From: an uncultured Prevotella sp. | Lineage (GTDB): Bacteria > Bacteroidota > Bacteroidia > Bacteroidales > Bacteroidaceae | Length of the DNA stretch: 64,000 nucleotides | NCBI GenBank assembly: GCA_937898715.1 | Contig: CALEKA010000020.1 | Location: forward strand, 34,749 to 98,748 | Direction: 5' to 3' | Part shown: positions 51,348 through 59,944 of the stretch, piece after piece | Numbering within the stretch: the stretch's first letter is position 1 | Layout: each line of letters begins with the position of its first letter | The notes under the pieces: model-generated | The model's input: the letters and a program-made list of their open reading frames with translations, nothing else | Told to the model about the DNA's origin: nothing | Database searches by the model: none | Program-made: the position numbers and the translations under genes

Positions 51348-53090
51348 ATGTATCTGGAAAACATCAATTCACCTGCCGATGTCAAGAAGCTTGGCATCAC
51401 GGAACTTGATTCATTAGCAAAGGAAGTGCGCCACTTCCTTCTACAGAAACTCTCTGACCATGGCGGTCATATCGGGCCTAACCTTGGTATGGTGGAAGCC
51501 ACTATTGCATTGCACTACGTGTTCAATTCACCTGAAGACAAAATCGTTTTCGATGTGAGCCATCAAAGTTATACTCATAAAATGCTCACCGGACGTAAGG
51601 ACGCGTTCCTTAATCCTAAGGACTACGACGACGTTTCAGGCTATACCGAACCCTCAGAAAGTGCTCACGACCATTTCGTAATAGGCCATACTTCTACGTC
51701 CGTAAGTTTGGCTTGCGGACTGGCAAAAGGGCGTGATTTGCAACAAGGCACAGAGAATGTCATCGCTGTAATAGGTGATGGATCGCTAAGCGGCGGAGAA
51801 GCACTTGAAGGACTTGACATGGCTGCAGAGATTGGCACAAACCTCATCATCATTGTCAATGACAATCAGATGTCAATAGCTGAAAATCATGGCGGACTTT
51901 ACCATAATCTGCAAGCCTTACGCGATTCGAACGGCACGTGTGCATGCAACCTTTTCCGTGCCATGGGATTGGACTATCTCTATGTAAATGAGGGAAATGA
52001 CATTTCGGCATTGATTGAAGCTTTCTTGCAGGTAAAAGACACGGATCACCCCATCGTAGTACATATTAATACGCTCAAAGGTAAAGGCTATAGCTTTGCG
52101 GAAGAACAGAAAGAACGTTTTCACTGGGGCTTCCCCTTCGTGATCGAGACGGGAGAGACGAAAAAAGAATATCAATTCGGTCCAGGCTTTGGCGACTTCA
52201 CTGCCGATCTGCTTATCGCTGAGATGAAGAAAGATCCTCGCGTAGTAGCACTTACAGCTGGCACACCAGGCATATGGGGTTGGACTCCAGAGAAGAGAAA
52301 AGAAGCAGGCAAACAGTTTGTCGATGTAGGCATTGCCGAAGAGACGGCCGTTGCAATGTCGAGTGCAATCGCTAAGCGAGGTGGACGCCCCGTATTCGGT
52401 GTGCATAGTTCATTCCTTCAGCGTACCTACGACCAACTCTCGCAAGATCTTTGTATCAACAACAATCCAGCAACTATCGTAGTATTTGGTGGAACACTCT
52501 GCGGACTTAATGACGTAACTCACCTCGGTTTCTACGACATATGTCTTATGGGCAACATCCCCAATTTCGTATACCTCGCACCAACCTGCTTGGCAGAATA
52601 CGAGGCAATGCTCCGCTGGGCTATTCAGTATACAGAGCATCCTGTAGGCATCCGCGTACCCAACGTATCGCTTTCAGCTACCAATGACACAACTCCAGAA
52701 AAAAGCTACGACCAACTCAACCGCTATCAAATCACCCGCGAAGGAAGCGAAATCGCAGTTATTGCATTAGGCTCTTTCTACTCACTCGGTTGTCAAGTAG
52801 TTGAAGCTTACAAGGAGAAGGGCATTCATGCCACATTGATTAATCCTCGTTATATCACAGGACTCGATACCGACTTGCTCAGCTCTCTCAAGACCAATCA
52901 TCATACAGTCATCACACTCGAAGATGGACAACTCGATGGAGGTTTTGGTGAAAAAATTGCACGATTCTATGGCGACTCCGATATGAAGGTACGTTGTTAT
53001 GGCGCTCGCAAAGAGTTCGTTGATCGTTTTGACTACAATGAATTTCTCAAGAGCAACCATCTGACAGCACAACAGATTGTCAACGACTAA
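51348..53090 (+). CDS. DXS-like thiamin-diphosphate synthase (transketolase family)
   Basis: A paralogue of 1-deoxy-D-xylulose-5-phosphate synthase, 580 residues from the start at 51348 (MYLENINSPADVKKLGI), which is shorter than usual DXS (about 620-640). Shared features are GGHIGPNLGMVE, FDVSHQSYTHKMLTGR, GHTSTSVSLA, the ThDP motif GDGSLSGGEALEGLDMA...VNDNQ, and FLQRTYDQ. Where DXS normally has YPRG, this protein reads VPNV, so the arginine of PRG that helps hold the glyceraldehyde-3-phosphate phosphate is Asn. The substrate may therefore differ. A housekeeping dxs elsewhere in the genome would be expected but cannot be seen. Confidence 0.82.
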   Translation: MYLENINSPADVKKLGITELDSLAKEVRHFLLQKLSDHGGHIGPNLGMVEATIALHYVFNSPEDKIVFDVSHQSYTHKMLTGRKDAFLNPKDYDDVSGYTEPSESAHDHFVIGHTSTSVSLACGLAKGRDLQQGTENVIAVIGDGSLSGGEALEGLDMAAEIGTNLIIIVNDNQMSIAENHGGLYHNLQALRDSNGTCACNLFRAMGLDYLYVNEGNDISALIEAFLQVKDTDHPIVVHINTLKGKGYSFAEEQKERFHWGFPFVIETGETKKEYQFGPGFGDFTADLLIAEMKKDPRVVALTAGTPGIWGWTPEKRKEAGKQFVDVGIAEETAVAMSSAIAKRGGRPVFGVHSSFLQRTYDQLSQDLCINNNPATIVVFGGTLCGLNDVTHLGFYDICLMGNIPNFVYLAPTCLAEYEAMLRWAIQYTEHPVGIRVPNVSLSATNDTTPEKSYDQLNRYQITREGSEIAVIALGSFYSLGCQVVEAYKEKGIHATLINPRYITGLDTDLLSSLKTNHHTVITLEDGQLDGGFGEKIARFYGDSDMKVRCYGARKEFVDRFDYNEFLKSNHLTAQQIVND

Positions 53091-53194
53091 AGCAGATTAT
53101 CATCTGCTTTGAGACAAAATCTGATTCTTCTATGGATAACAATGAATAAGAAGTTATAAAGCGCCACCTTATCCGATGGCAATGATAATTAGCA

Positions 53195-53238
53195 AAGCGC
53201 GATTCGATATTCAGTAGATAATATATCGAATCGCGCTT
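53195..53238. terminator. bidirectional terminator
   Basis: AAGCGCGATTCGATAT (53195-53210) and ATATCGAATCGCGCTT (53223-53238) form a perfect 16-bp stem with a 12-nt loop. It separates the DXS-like gene from the converging head-GIN gene. Confidence 0.9.
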
Positions 53239-53283
53239 AATTATTTCAACAATAAAGATATCATCTCATAGAAGAGAATCTGA

Positions 53284-54240
53284 TTACTTTATCTTTGTCA
53301 CCGTTGGCTTACCTTTCCAATGTACATCACCACTGGATTCTTCCTTGATCTGCAACTCCTTTGCTTTCGGGGCTTTTACTTTTGATCCTGATGATGCATT
53401 GGCTGTAGCAAAAGGTACCTGCAGATCGTAGGCTTCAATGATTGCACCACTTGAAGCTTCAAGACTTGTTTCACCATTTGTCTTTCCCGACAAGGAGATT
53501 GACGAACCGCTCGAAGCATTTGCTATTATGTTGGCCTCACCTGAAAGATTCTTGCTCTCAACCTTTGAACCACTGCTTGCACACAAATCAACGCTCTTTG
53601 AAACATTCAAGTTTTCTATATCTACTTCAGATCCACTTGAAGCAGAAACCTTTACCGTTGTACAGCGCGCTGATTTTACCTCAAATGAAGCGCCACTGGT
53701 GGTAGACGCGTTCAAGGATGCACACTCTATATTACCCACCTCTATTTCCGATCCGCTTGTAGCATTTACAGTGAGTCTATTGCTGAGAGAAAGCGTTTGC
53801 GGAATGCTGATAGAAGCTCCGCTCTCGCTCTTAATCACATCAGGTGCGGGAGCATTCACCTCAATACGAGCAACAAGGTCAAACTTCTTACGCTTAAAGT
53901 CGTGCTTCAATCGTTTTGTATCCCAGTAAATATTCAGTGCTCCACCATAAGAAACTTCGGCAACAAGATAATCAGCATATTCACGTGTGACTGTTACCTT
54001 TACCTGAGCTTTCTGCGAGGTTGTAGAAGTATAAACCACCTCAACTGCAGTAGAAGCATGAAGTGTTTGGAATGCATTAGGAGTAAACTTGCGCGTAGTT
54101 ACCAAATTCGAGTTCTTCAACTGCGACTCACAATAATTGATGGAAATACCATCCACTCCATAATGTTGAGCAACTGAATCCACTGCTGTAAATGGGAGCA
54201 TTCCCATACAGAGAAGGGCAACAACAAAAATTTTCTTCAT
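53284..54240 (-). CDS. exported head-GIN domain protein (DUF2807)
   Basis: Putative envelope protein of 318 residues, common in Bacteroidetes; function unknown. The signal peptide is MKKIFVVALLCMGMLPFTAVDSVAQ. After about 45 residues the DUF2807 region starts (FQTLHASTAVEVVYT) and continues as a right-handed beta-helix-like series of short repeats with SGS/SGA turns (SESGASISI, TSGSEIEV, TSGASFEV, SSGSEVDI, SSGSKVES, SSGSSISL, SSGAIIEA, SSGSKVKA). The family was described as an auto-transporter adhesin head, which is not evidence of adhesion here. It has its own promoter and terminator. Confidence 0.85.
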   Translation of the reverse strand: MKKIFVVALLCMGMLPFTAVDSVAQHYGVDGISINYCESQLKNSNLVTTRKFTPNAFQTLHASTAVEVVYTSTTSQKAQVKVTVTREYADYLVAEVSYGGALNIYWDTKRLKHDFKRKKFDLVARIEVNAPAPDVIKSESGASISIPQTLSLSNRLTVNATSGSEIEVGNIECASLNASTTSGASFEVKSARCTTVKVSASSGSEVDIENLNVSKSVDLCASSGSKVESKNLSGEANIIANASSGSSISLSGKTNGETSLEASSGAIIEAYDLQVPFATANASSGSKVKAPKAKELQIKEESSGDVHWKGKPTVTKIK

Positions 54241-54295
54241 AAGCTTTATCTATTTAAGGGTGAAACTTCCAATTTTGAATCTATAATATTGAGCG

Positions 54296-54303
54296 CAAAT
54301 ATA
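54296..54303 (-). promoter_or_regulatory. candidate -7 box of the head-GIN gene
   Basis: TATATTTG on the minus strand, 55 bp upstream of the ATG at 54240. The -33 element is weak. Confidence 0.5.
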
Positions 54304-54411
54304 AGATATTTACTATAAAAATCTCACATTGTAATGAAAAAAGTTACTCAATTTGATGCTTCACTATTTGATTCAATCGGAAAAGCACCTACAAGTTCTT
54401 ATCAGTAATAA

Positions 54412-54472
54412 ATGCGCGAGCAAGAGTTTCACTCACATATATAATAGGAGGAGTGCTCTCTTGCTCGCGCAT
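54412..54472 (-). terminator. terminator after the PiT gene
   Basis: ATGCGCGAGCAAGAG (54412-54426) and CTCTTGCTCGCGCAT (54458-54472) are perfect complements over 15 bp, with an inner CACTC/GAGTG dyad. It lies 33 bp past the stop of the gene at 54506. Confidence 0.8.
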
Positions 54473-54505
54473 CATGAGATTCAAAAGTTTACACGAACAG
54501 GGCCT

Positions 54506-56755
54506 CTACTGAATTTGGAAACGTTTGCTTGCACGTACAAAATGACGAGCAGCTGCAATCAATTCCTGTGTTTCCTGTAGTGTGGAAAGATAGAGCAACG
54601 CTGTCTTGATATTAGAATTCTCTCGCTGGATGCGATCTTGCTGTGCATGACGGATCTGCGAGATACGATTTTTAATTACATTACCATCAACGAGCAACTT
54701 ATCGATATCTGCAAAGTCGCCCGAAGTAATCATGCGGCTTGCTGCATCAAGGAAACGATCAACATCATTGCAGATAGGAGTAAACTCATCCACATATTCT
54801 TGAGGTAACGGGTTGAAGTTATTATCAACGTGTTCTACACATGGCTCAAGCATACGTTTTAGACCATAAATAATCTGAGAAGCACAGTTGCAACCTAAGT
54901 GGAACCACGTATTCTTTTCCACTGCCACTAAAGAGTCAATCTTGCGCATACCCAGGATTTCCTTTCTACGATAACGTTTCCAAGTACTCTTCTCATTGTC
55001 AATACTATGAGAGGCAGTGCGAAGCAAACGCACGTTGTCATGCATCAGACCCTGCGATATATTTCTAAATGTTTCACGAGCAAAGACGAGAATATTGCCT
55101 TGCGTACGACGTACGTGCTCAAGCAAAAGATTCCACGTTTCGTTGCGATCGTGACTACGTACAAGCTGACGGAAGAGTGTGTCAACATTATCTTGCTCTT
55201 GTTTCTTCTTAAATCTGCGATTGTTGTTGACAATAACCAAAGCTACTACGCCCATCACCAGAATCATAGCGACGAAACCACCCAAATGATTAATGGTAGC
55301 AATGAAGAAGCTTACGATAAATGCTGCTCCTGCTGTGATGAACCATCCACCAATCACTGTAATTACACCCGTGATACGATAAACGGCAGTCTCACGACCC
55401 CAAGCTCTATCAGCTAAAGAAGAACCCATGGCCACCATGAAAGCAACATAAGTAGTAGATAGCGGAAGTTGGAGCGTTGTACCAACTACAATTAGCAAAC
55501 CAGCTAATACAAGATTGACTGCTGCTCTCACTTGGTCGAATGCTGCCCCATCTTCGAGGTAAATATCCTCTTGCGAGAAACGCGTATTAATCCATGAAGA
55601 TACGCACTTTGGCACGTGACGCGACATGGCATTAGTCGTATTTAGCACTGCACGAACGGTTCGACGAGCCAAACGTGAAGATGAGAATACCTCTTCGCCT
55701 TCATCTTGACGAGACAAATTAACCGTAGTCTCTACCACCTTGTGAGCTTTTTTAGAAGTACAGATTGCCACAGTCATAATAATGCCCGCTGCAATCAGAT
55801 AGAATTGCTTATAAGGTAGCTGACTCTCTCCGGCCAGAACGCTTACTATGTAGTGATCAGGAGTTGCACCATTGCCATTATTCGTGAAATCAATGAAAGA
55901 TTCCAAACCTGCAAGAGGCGTACCAATGAAGTTTACGAGGTCATTTCCTGCAAAAGCCATTGCCAAAGCGAAAGTACCAAACAATACGACAATGCGGAAG
56001 ATATTGACCTTGCAGAGGTGAAGAATCTCCATTAAGATAGTAAACGAGCAGAAACTTATTAAAAGGATATAAAGTTTATGCTGATCAATCCACTCTGGAG
56101 TCCAACCAATGTCTGATAGTACCGGACTCGTACGAAGACCGCTTACCAACAAAAAATAAAAAATGGAGGTAATACTCAAACCACCGAAGATGGCTATGCT
56201 ATAACGAAGATGTTTCTTATAATGAAAAGTAAATACAACACGAGTGATCCACATCACTATAAAGCCAAATACAAAAGCGATGGCTACAGAGAGGAATATA
56301 CCGATAATCACACTCAACGCCTTATCTGTATTGATAAGTTCGGCATATGTATGTCCATCCGTGATTATCTTAGAAAATGCCAATGCCGTACTACCGCCCA
56401 AGAGGCCGAACACCATAGATACGGTTGTAGAAGTAGGCATGCCCAATGTATTAAAAATATCAAGCAAGATGACATCAGTTGCAGCTACACCTAAGAATAT
56501 ACACATCACATCGCTCAATGTATAAAAATTAGGATTGAGCACACCATGACGGGCTATATCCATCATACCACTTGATGTACTTGCTCCGACAAAGATACCG
56601 ACAGCTGCTACGATAAGTATGGTACGAAACTTTGCTGCCTTAGCTCCTACAGCTGGACTTAAGAAGTTTACAGCATCGTTTGCCACGCCGACAGATAAGT
56701 CGAACGTTGCCAGTACAATGAGGAATAGTAATATTCCAAGATAGAAAAAATCCAT
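54506..56755 (-). CDS. PiT-family inorganic phosphate permease with PhoU-like C-terminus
   Basis: Membrane transporter of 749 residues for phosphate. About eleven hydrophobic helices fill residues 1-510. The duplicated family signature appears as GVANDAVNFLSPAVGAKAAK (about 24-43) and FAGNDLVNFIGTPLAG (about 268-283). The C-terminal 220 residues are soluble, charged and helical (RRTQGNILVFARETFRNIS...), resembling a fused PhoU-like regulatory domain; that part is an inference. The gene is a single unit behind a near-ideal promoter. Coupling ion (H+ or Na+) is not evident. Confidence 0.9.
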   Translation of the reverse strand: MDFFYLGILLFLIVLATFDLSVGVANDAVNFLSPAVGAKAAKFRTILIVAAVGIFVGASTSSGMMDIARHGVLNPNFYTLSDVMCIFLGVAATDVILLDIFNTLGMPTSTTVSMVFGLLGGSTALAFSKIITDGHTYAELINTDKALSVIIGIFLSVAIAFVFGFIVMWITRVVFTFHYKKHLRYSIAIFGGLSITSIFYFLLVSGLRTSPVLSDIGWTPEWIDQHKLYILLISFCSFTILMEILHLCKVNIFRIVVLFGTFALAMAFAGNDLVNFIGTPLAGLESFIDFTNNGNGATPDHYIVSVLAGESQLPYKQFYLIAAGIIMTVAICTSKKAHKVVETTVNLSRQDEGEEVFSSSRLARRTVRAVLNTTNAMSRHVPKCVSSWINTRFSQEDIYLEDGAAFDQVRAAVNLVLAGLLIVVGTTLQLPLSTTYVAFMVAMGSSLADRAWGRETAVYRITGVITVIGGWFITAGAAFIVSFFIATINHLGGFVAMILVMGVVALVIVNNNRRFKKKQEQDNVDTLFRQLVRSHDRNETWNLLLEHVRRTQGNILVFARETFRNISQGLMHDNVRLLRTASHSIDNEKSTWKRYRRKEILGMRKIDSLVAVEKNTWFHLGCNCASQIIYGLKRMLEPCVEHVDNNFNPLPQEYVDEFTPICNDVDRFLDAASRMITSGDFADIDKLLVDGNVIKNRISQIRHAQQDRIQRENSNIKTALLYLSTLQETQELIAAARHFVRASKRFQIQ

Positions 56756-56784
56756 ATAACGTGGGTTCTAATTGTGTTGCGCTG

Positions 56785-56815
56785 CAAAATTAGTATTTGA
56801 TAAGCGAAAGACAAA
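56785..56815 (-). promoter_or_regulatory. promoter of the PiT gene
   Basis: On the minus strand TTTG (56812-56815) and TAATTTTG (56785-56792) are 19 bp apart, as in the Bacteroidetes consensus; the ATG is 30 bp downstream. Confidence 0.85.
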
Positions 56816-56881
56816 GTAAATTATTAAATTTCTATTACAAAATTTCAACGTAATCGTTACACGACTCTACCTTCGTCACAC

Positions 56882-56949
56882 AATAAAGACAGAGTATTCT
56901 GCTTAAGTCTCATTTTAGAGAAACTTAAGCAGAACACTCTGTCTTTATT
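56882..56949 (-). terminator. terminator after feoAB
   Basis: A long near-perfect stem of about 28 bp: AATAAAGACAGAGT... with the complementary ...ACTCTGTCTTTATT, the inner arms being TTCTGCTTAAGT and ACTTAAGCAGAA. It lies 21 bp past the feoAB stop. Confidence 0.85.
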
Positions 56950-56969
56950 GAAAATCAAGGATATAAGTT

Positions 56970-59612
56970 TTACCCAAGTATGCTTGATGCAATCAAATAA
57001 GTTATGAGCGAAGCAATGTAAGCAAAGCCTGTGGTGTAAGCCGCCGTAAAGAGCGCCCATTTCCACCCACCACTCTCATTTTTGATAGCCGTAATCGTGG
57101 CAATACAAGGGAAATAGAACAAAATGAATACCAAGTAAGCTAAGGCCGAACTTTGCGACATATTAGCTCTCAATGCAGCGGAGAGCTTTGTATCCGTTGA
57201 GGCCGAATCCGTGTCGACATCTTCACCTGCATACATAACAGACAATGTACTAACAACCAATTCCTTAGCACCTATACCCGAAAGGATACCGACGCTCATC
57301 TTCCAATCGAAATGCATAGGAGCCATAACTGGAGCAATAAAGTGGCCGATACGTTGCAAATAAGAAGGTTCGGGTTCTGCTACTTGAGCATTGATAGTCG
57401 TATTTGTTTTTTTAGTTGCATTGTCTACTGAAGTAGCTGACTGAGAATTGCTTACCATCTCTATCTGCTGTGATGCAGGCTGCTGAGTCTGCTGGTCTTC
57501 ATGTGGGAAATAATTAAGCGCCCATATAATCAAGGAGAACACCAAGATTATACCTCCCATCTTCTGCAGATATTGACGACCTTTTTCCCATGTATGAAGT
57601 GCTACAGATTTAGCTGTAGGCATTCGATAAGGCGGTAGTTCCATCACAAAAGGCAAATCCTCACCTTTCATCAAGAACTTGCTAAACACGCGAGCCATCA
57701 CAATAGCTGCTATAATACCCAAAGCATAAAGTCCGAGCATCACGATGGCACCATGCTGGGGGAAGAATGCACCAACAAGCACTACATAAATTGGTATTCG
57801 AGCAGAACATGACATAAACGGCGTTATCAGCATGGTAATCAGTCTACTTTTCGGATTCTCTATCGTACGAGTAGCCATGATTGCAGGTACGTTACAGCCG
57901 AAGCCCATGACCATCGGTATAAACGATTTACCATGTAGTCCCATTCGATGCATCAATTTATCCATAATGAATGCTGCACGCGCCATATAACCCGTATCTT
58001 CCAGTATGGAAATAAACAGATACAATATCATGATGTTAGGCAAAAAGACGATAACTGCTCCAACACCACTAATCGCGCCATCTACAATCATATCCTTCAG
58101 TATGCCATCAGGCATGACGTAGTTGACAAAGTCTGAAATTTTAGATACTAACCAATCGATCCAATCCATCGGATACGAACCAAGTTGGAAGGTAAAGAAG
58201 AAGATGAGGAACAAAACGATAAAGAACAAAGGGAAACCAAAGTATCGATTGGTCACCACCTTATCAATCTTTTCTGTCAAACTCTTTCCGCTCTTTACTG
58301 CATGAGGCTGATAAGTCTCTTTCAATGCTCCTTGAATAAATCCATACTTGGCATCCGTGATGGCATTATCAGGAGTATCATGGAGTTCTTCCTTAATGCG
58401 TTGAGTTTCCTCATAACGTGCAGCTACGAGTTCATCATGTTGAGGAAGCGTCTCTACCAATTGCTGCGCAGAACTATCGCCTTCCAAGAATTTGATAGCC
58501 AGATAGCGTGTAGAGTACTTATAACGTATGTCTTGATTCTTTTGGAATATAAATTTAAGCCGATCAATGCTATGTTCCAACTCAGCACCATGATTAACGT
58601 GAATATGGCGTTCGAGCGTACTGTCATTTTGATTTTCATAGACTGCTACGACCGTCTCAAACAAGTCACGAATACCTTTTCCTGTACGCGATATGGTAGG
58701 TATCATCGGGACACCGAGCAAATGCCCCAACTGTACATAGTCCAATTTATCTCCATTATGTTGCAATTCATCGAACATATTGAGAGCCACCACCATACGT
58801 TGGTGCATATCAATAAGTTGGGTGGTAAGATATAGGTTGCGTTCCAGATTGGAACTATCTACCACATTGATGACGATATCAGGTGTCTCATCTATCAAAT
58901 GTCTACGCACATATAATTCTTCAGGCGAATAAGCTGAGAGAGAATAAGTGCCTGGGAGGTCGACAATGCGGAAATGATACGTACGTTCTTCACTTCCGTC
59001 TTCTTCTTTCTTACCGCAACTTCCGTTTACTGAGCATGCAGAGCAAGCGGCATTACATGAATTAGCACTTTCATGTATTACCTTAACGTCGCCATTTTCA
59101 TCGCGGCGCACGCGCACTTTCATATCCATGAAGCCTTCTTTAGCATCAACCGTCACCCCGCTGTAGTTGCCTACATGCTCATGACCACCCGATGCAACAT
59201 TGAAGAGAGAGGTCTTTCCACAATTAGGATTCCCGACAAGTGCCACGTTGATTACGCGGTGCTTATCTGCCGCCATTTGTTTCATGCGATATTCCAACTG
59301 CATTTTGAATTCTTCTGTCTCATCGTCACCTGAGACTATACCCTTAAGATCTTCTCCAGGATGCAGTCGGGCATCATTCTTTGCTTCGCTCTCGCTGATT
59401 ACTTCAACGAGTTTTGCTTCTTCACGACGCAAAGATATCTTATAGCCCATAAGTTCATACTCTATCGGATCTTTGAGCGGAGCATTCAGAATGACCTTCA
59501 CGGTTTTTCCCTTCACAAAGCCCATCTCCACGATTCGCTTTCTAAAGCCTCCGTGTCCATAGACTTTTACAATCACACCACGTTCGCCGGTATGTAAATC
59601 TGAAAGTTTCAT
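56970..59612 (-). CDS. feoB: FeoA-FeoB fusion, ferrous iron transporter
   Basis: Inner-membrane Fe(II) importer of 880 residues with FeoA fused to the N-terminus of FeoB, as is usual in Bacteroidales. The FeoA SH3-like domain is residues 1-75 (KLSDLHTGERGVIVKVYGHG). The GTPase domain has GNPNCGKTSLFN (127-138), NYSGVTVDAKEG and VDLPGTYSLSAYSPEE. Between G2 and G3 there is an insertion with four cysteines (C186, C190, C193, C199; about residues 180-210). The membrane part (about 440-880) holds the Gate motifs SCSARIPIY and a second such segment, with a poorly conserved soluble loop (about 710-760). It has its own promoter and terminator. Confidence 0.95.
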   Translation of the reverse strand: MKLSDLHTGERGVIVKVYGHGGFRKRIVEMGFVKGKTVKVILNAPLKDPIEYELMGYKISLRREEAKLVEVISESEAKNDARLHPGEDLKGIVSGDDETEEFKMQLEYRMKQMAADKHRVINVALVGNPNCGKTSLFNVASGGHEHVGNYSGVTVDAKEGFMDMKVRVRRDENGDVKVIHESANSCNAACSACSVNGSCGKKEEDGSEERTYHFRIVDLPGTYSLSAYSPEELYVRRHLIDETPDIVINVVDSSNLERNLYLTTQLIDMHQRMVVALNMFDELQHNGDKLDYVQLGHLLGVPMIPTISRTGKGIRDLFETVVAVYENQNDSTLERHIHVNHGAELEHSIDRLKFIFQKNQDIRYKYSTRYLAIKFLEGDSSAQQLVETLPQHDELVAARYEETQRIKEELHDTPDNAITDAKYGFIQGALKETYQPHAVKSGKSLTEKIDKVVTNRYFGFPLFFIVLFLIFFFTFQLGSYPMDWIDWLVSKISDFVNYVMPDGILKDMIVDGAISGVGAVIVFLPNIMILYLFISILEDTGYMARAAFIMDKLMHRMGLHGKSFIPMVMGFGCNVPAIMATRTIENPKSRLITMLITPFMSCSARIPIYVVLVGAFFPQHGAIVMLGLYALGIIAAIVMARVFSKFLMKGEDLPFVMELPPYRMPTAKSVALHTWEKGRQYLQKMGGIILVFSLIIWALNYFPHEDQQTQQPASQQIEMVSNSQSATSVDNATKKTNTTINAQVAEPEPSYLQRIGHFIAPVMAPMHFDWKMSVGILSGIGAKELVVSTLSVMYAGEDVDTDSASTDTKLSAALRANMSQSSALAYLVFILFYFPCIATITAIKNESGGWKWALFTAAYTTGFAYIASLITYLIASSILG

Positions 59613-59641
59613 ACTAATAATAGTGATTTTTTACAAGTCTG

Positions 59642-59672
59642 CAAAAGTAGAAAAGCCTCTTCAGTTCATCAA
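59642..59672 (-). promoter_or_regulatory. promoter of feoAB
   Basis: On the minus strand TTG (59670-59672) and TACTTTTG (59642-59649) are 20 bp apart; the ATG is 30 bp downstream. A second -7 match, TACCTTTG, is at 59712-59719. Confidence 0.8.
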
Positions 59673-59688
59673 TACCCATTTGTGGGTA
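59673..59688. promoter_or_regulatory. dyad beside the feoAB promoter
   Basis: The perfect dyad TACCCA-TTTG-TGGGTA directly abuts the -33 element of the feoAB promoter. It could be an operator. It does not match a Fur box I know, so the regulator is unknown. Confidence 0.35.
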
Positions 59689-59822
59689 AACTTATTTCTA
59701 CGTTTGCTCTGCAAAGGTAATACATATTCTTTAGGGAAAGTGCAATAGTTGATGGTTTTCTATTTAAAGCGAATATATCAAAGATAGGCCAAGAACGCCG
59801 AAGAAAGAATTTCTTGCCAACA

Positions 59823-59852
59823 TTGCGGTATCGGAAAGAATATCTATCTTTG
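59823..59852 (+). promoter_or_regulatory. promoter of the trimodular gene
   Basis: TTG (59823-59825), 19 bp, TATCTTTG (59845-59852). The leader to the ATG at 59945 is about 85 nt. The 59613-59944 gap holds only this and the divergent feoAB promoter. Confidence 0.75.
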
Positions 59853-59944
59853 CAAAAGATAAGCTTCGGCTGGCATACATCCGTGCAAACTTGATATGCT
59901 ACATATAGCTTGCTTCATCATAAAATCAAAGACAAAAAGCACAC

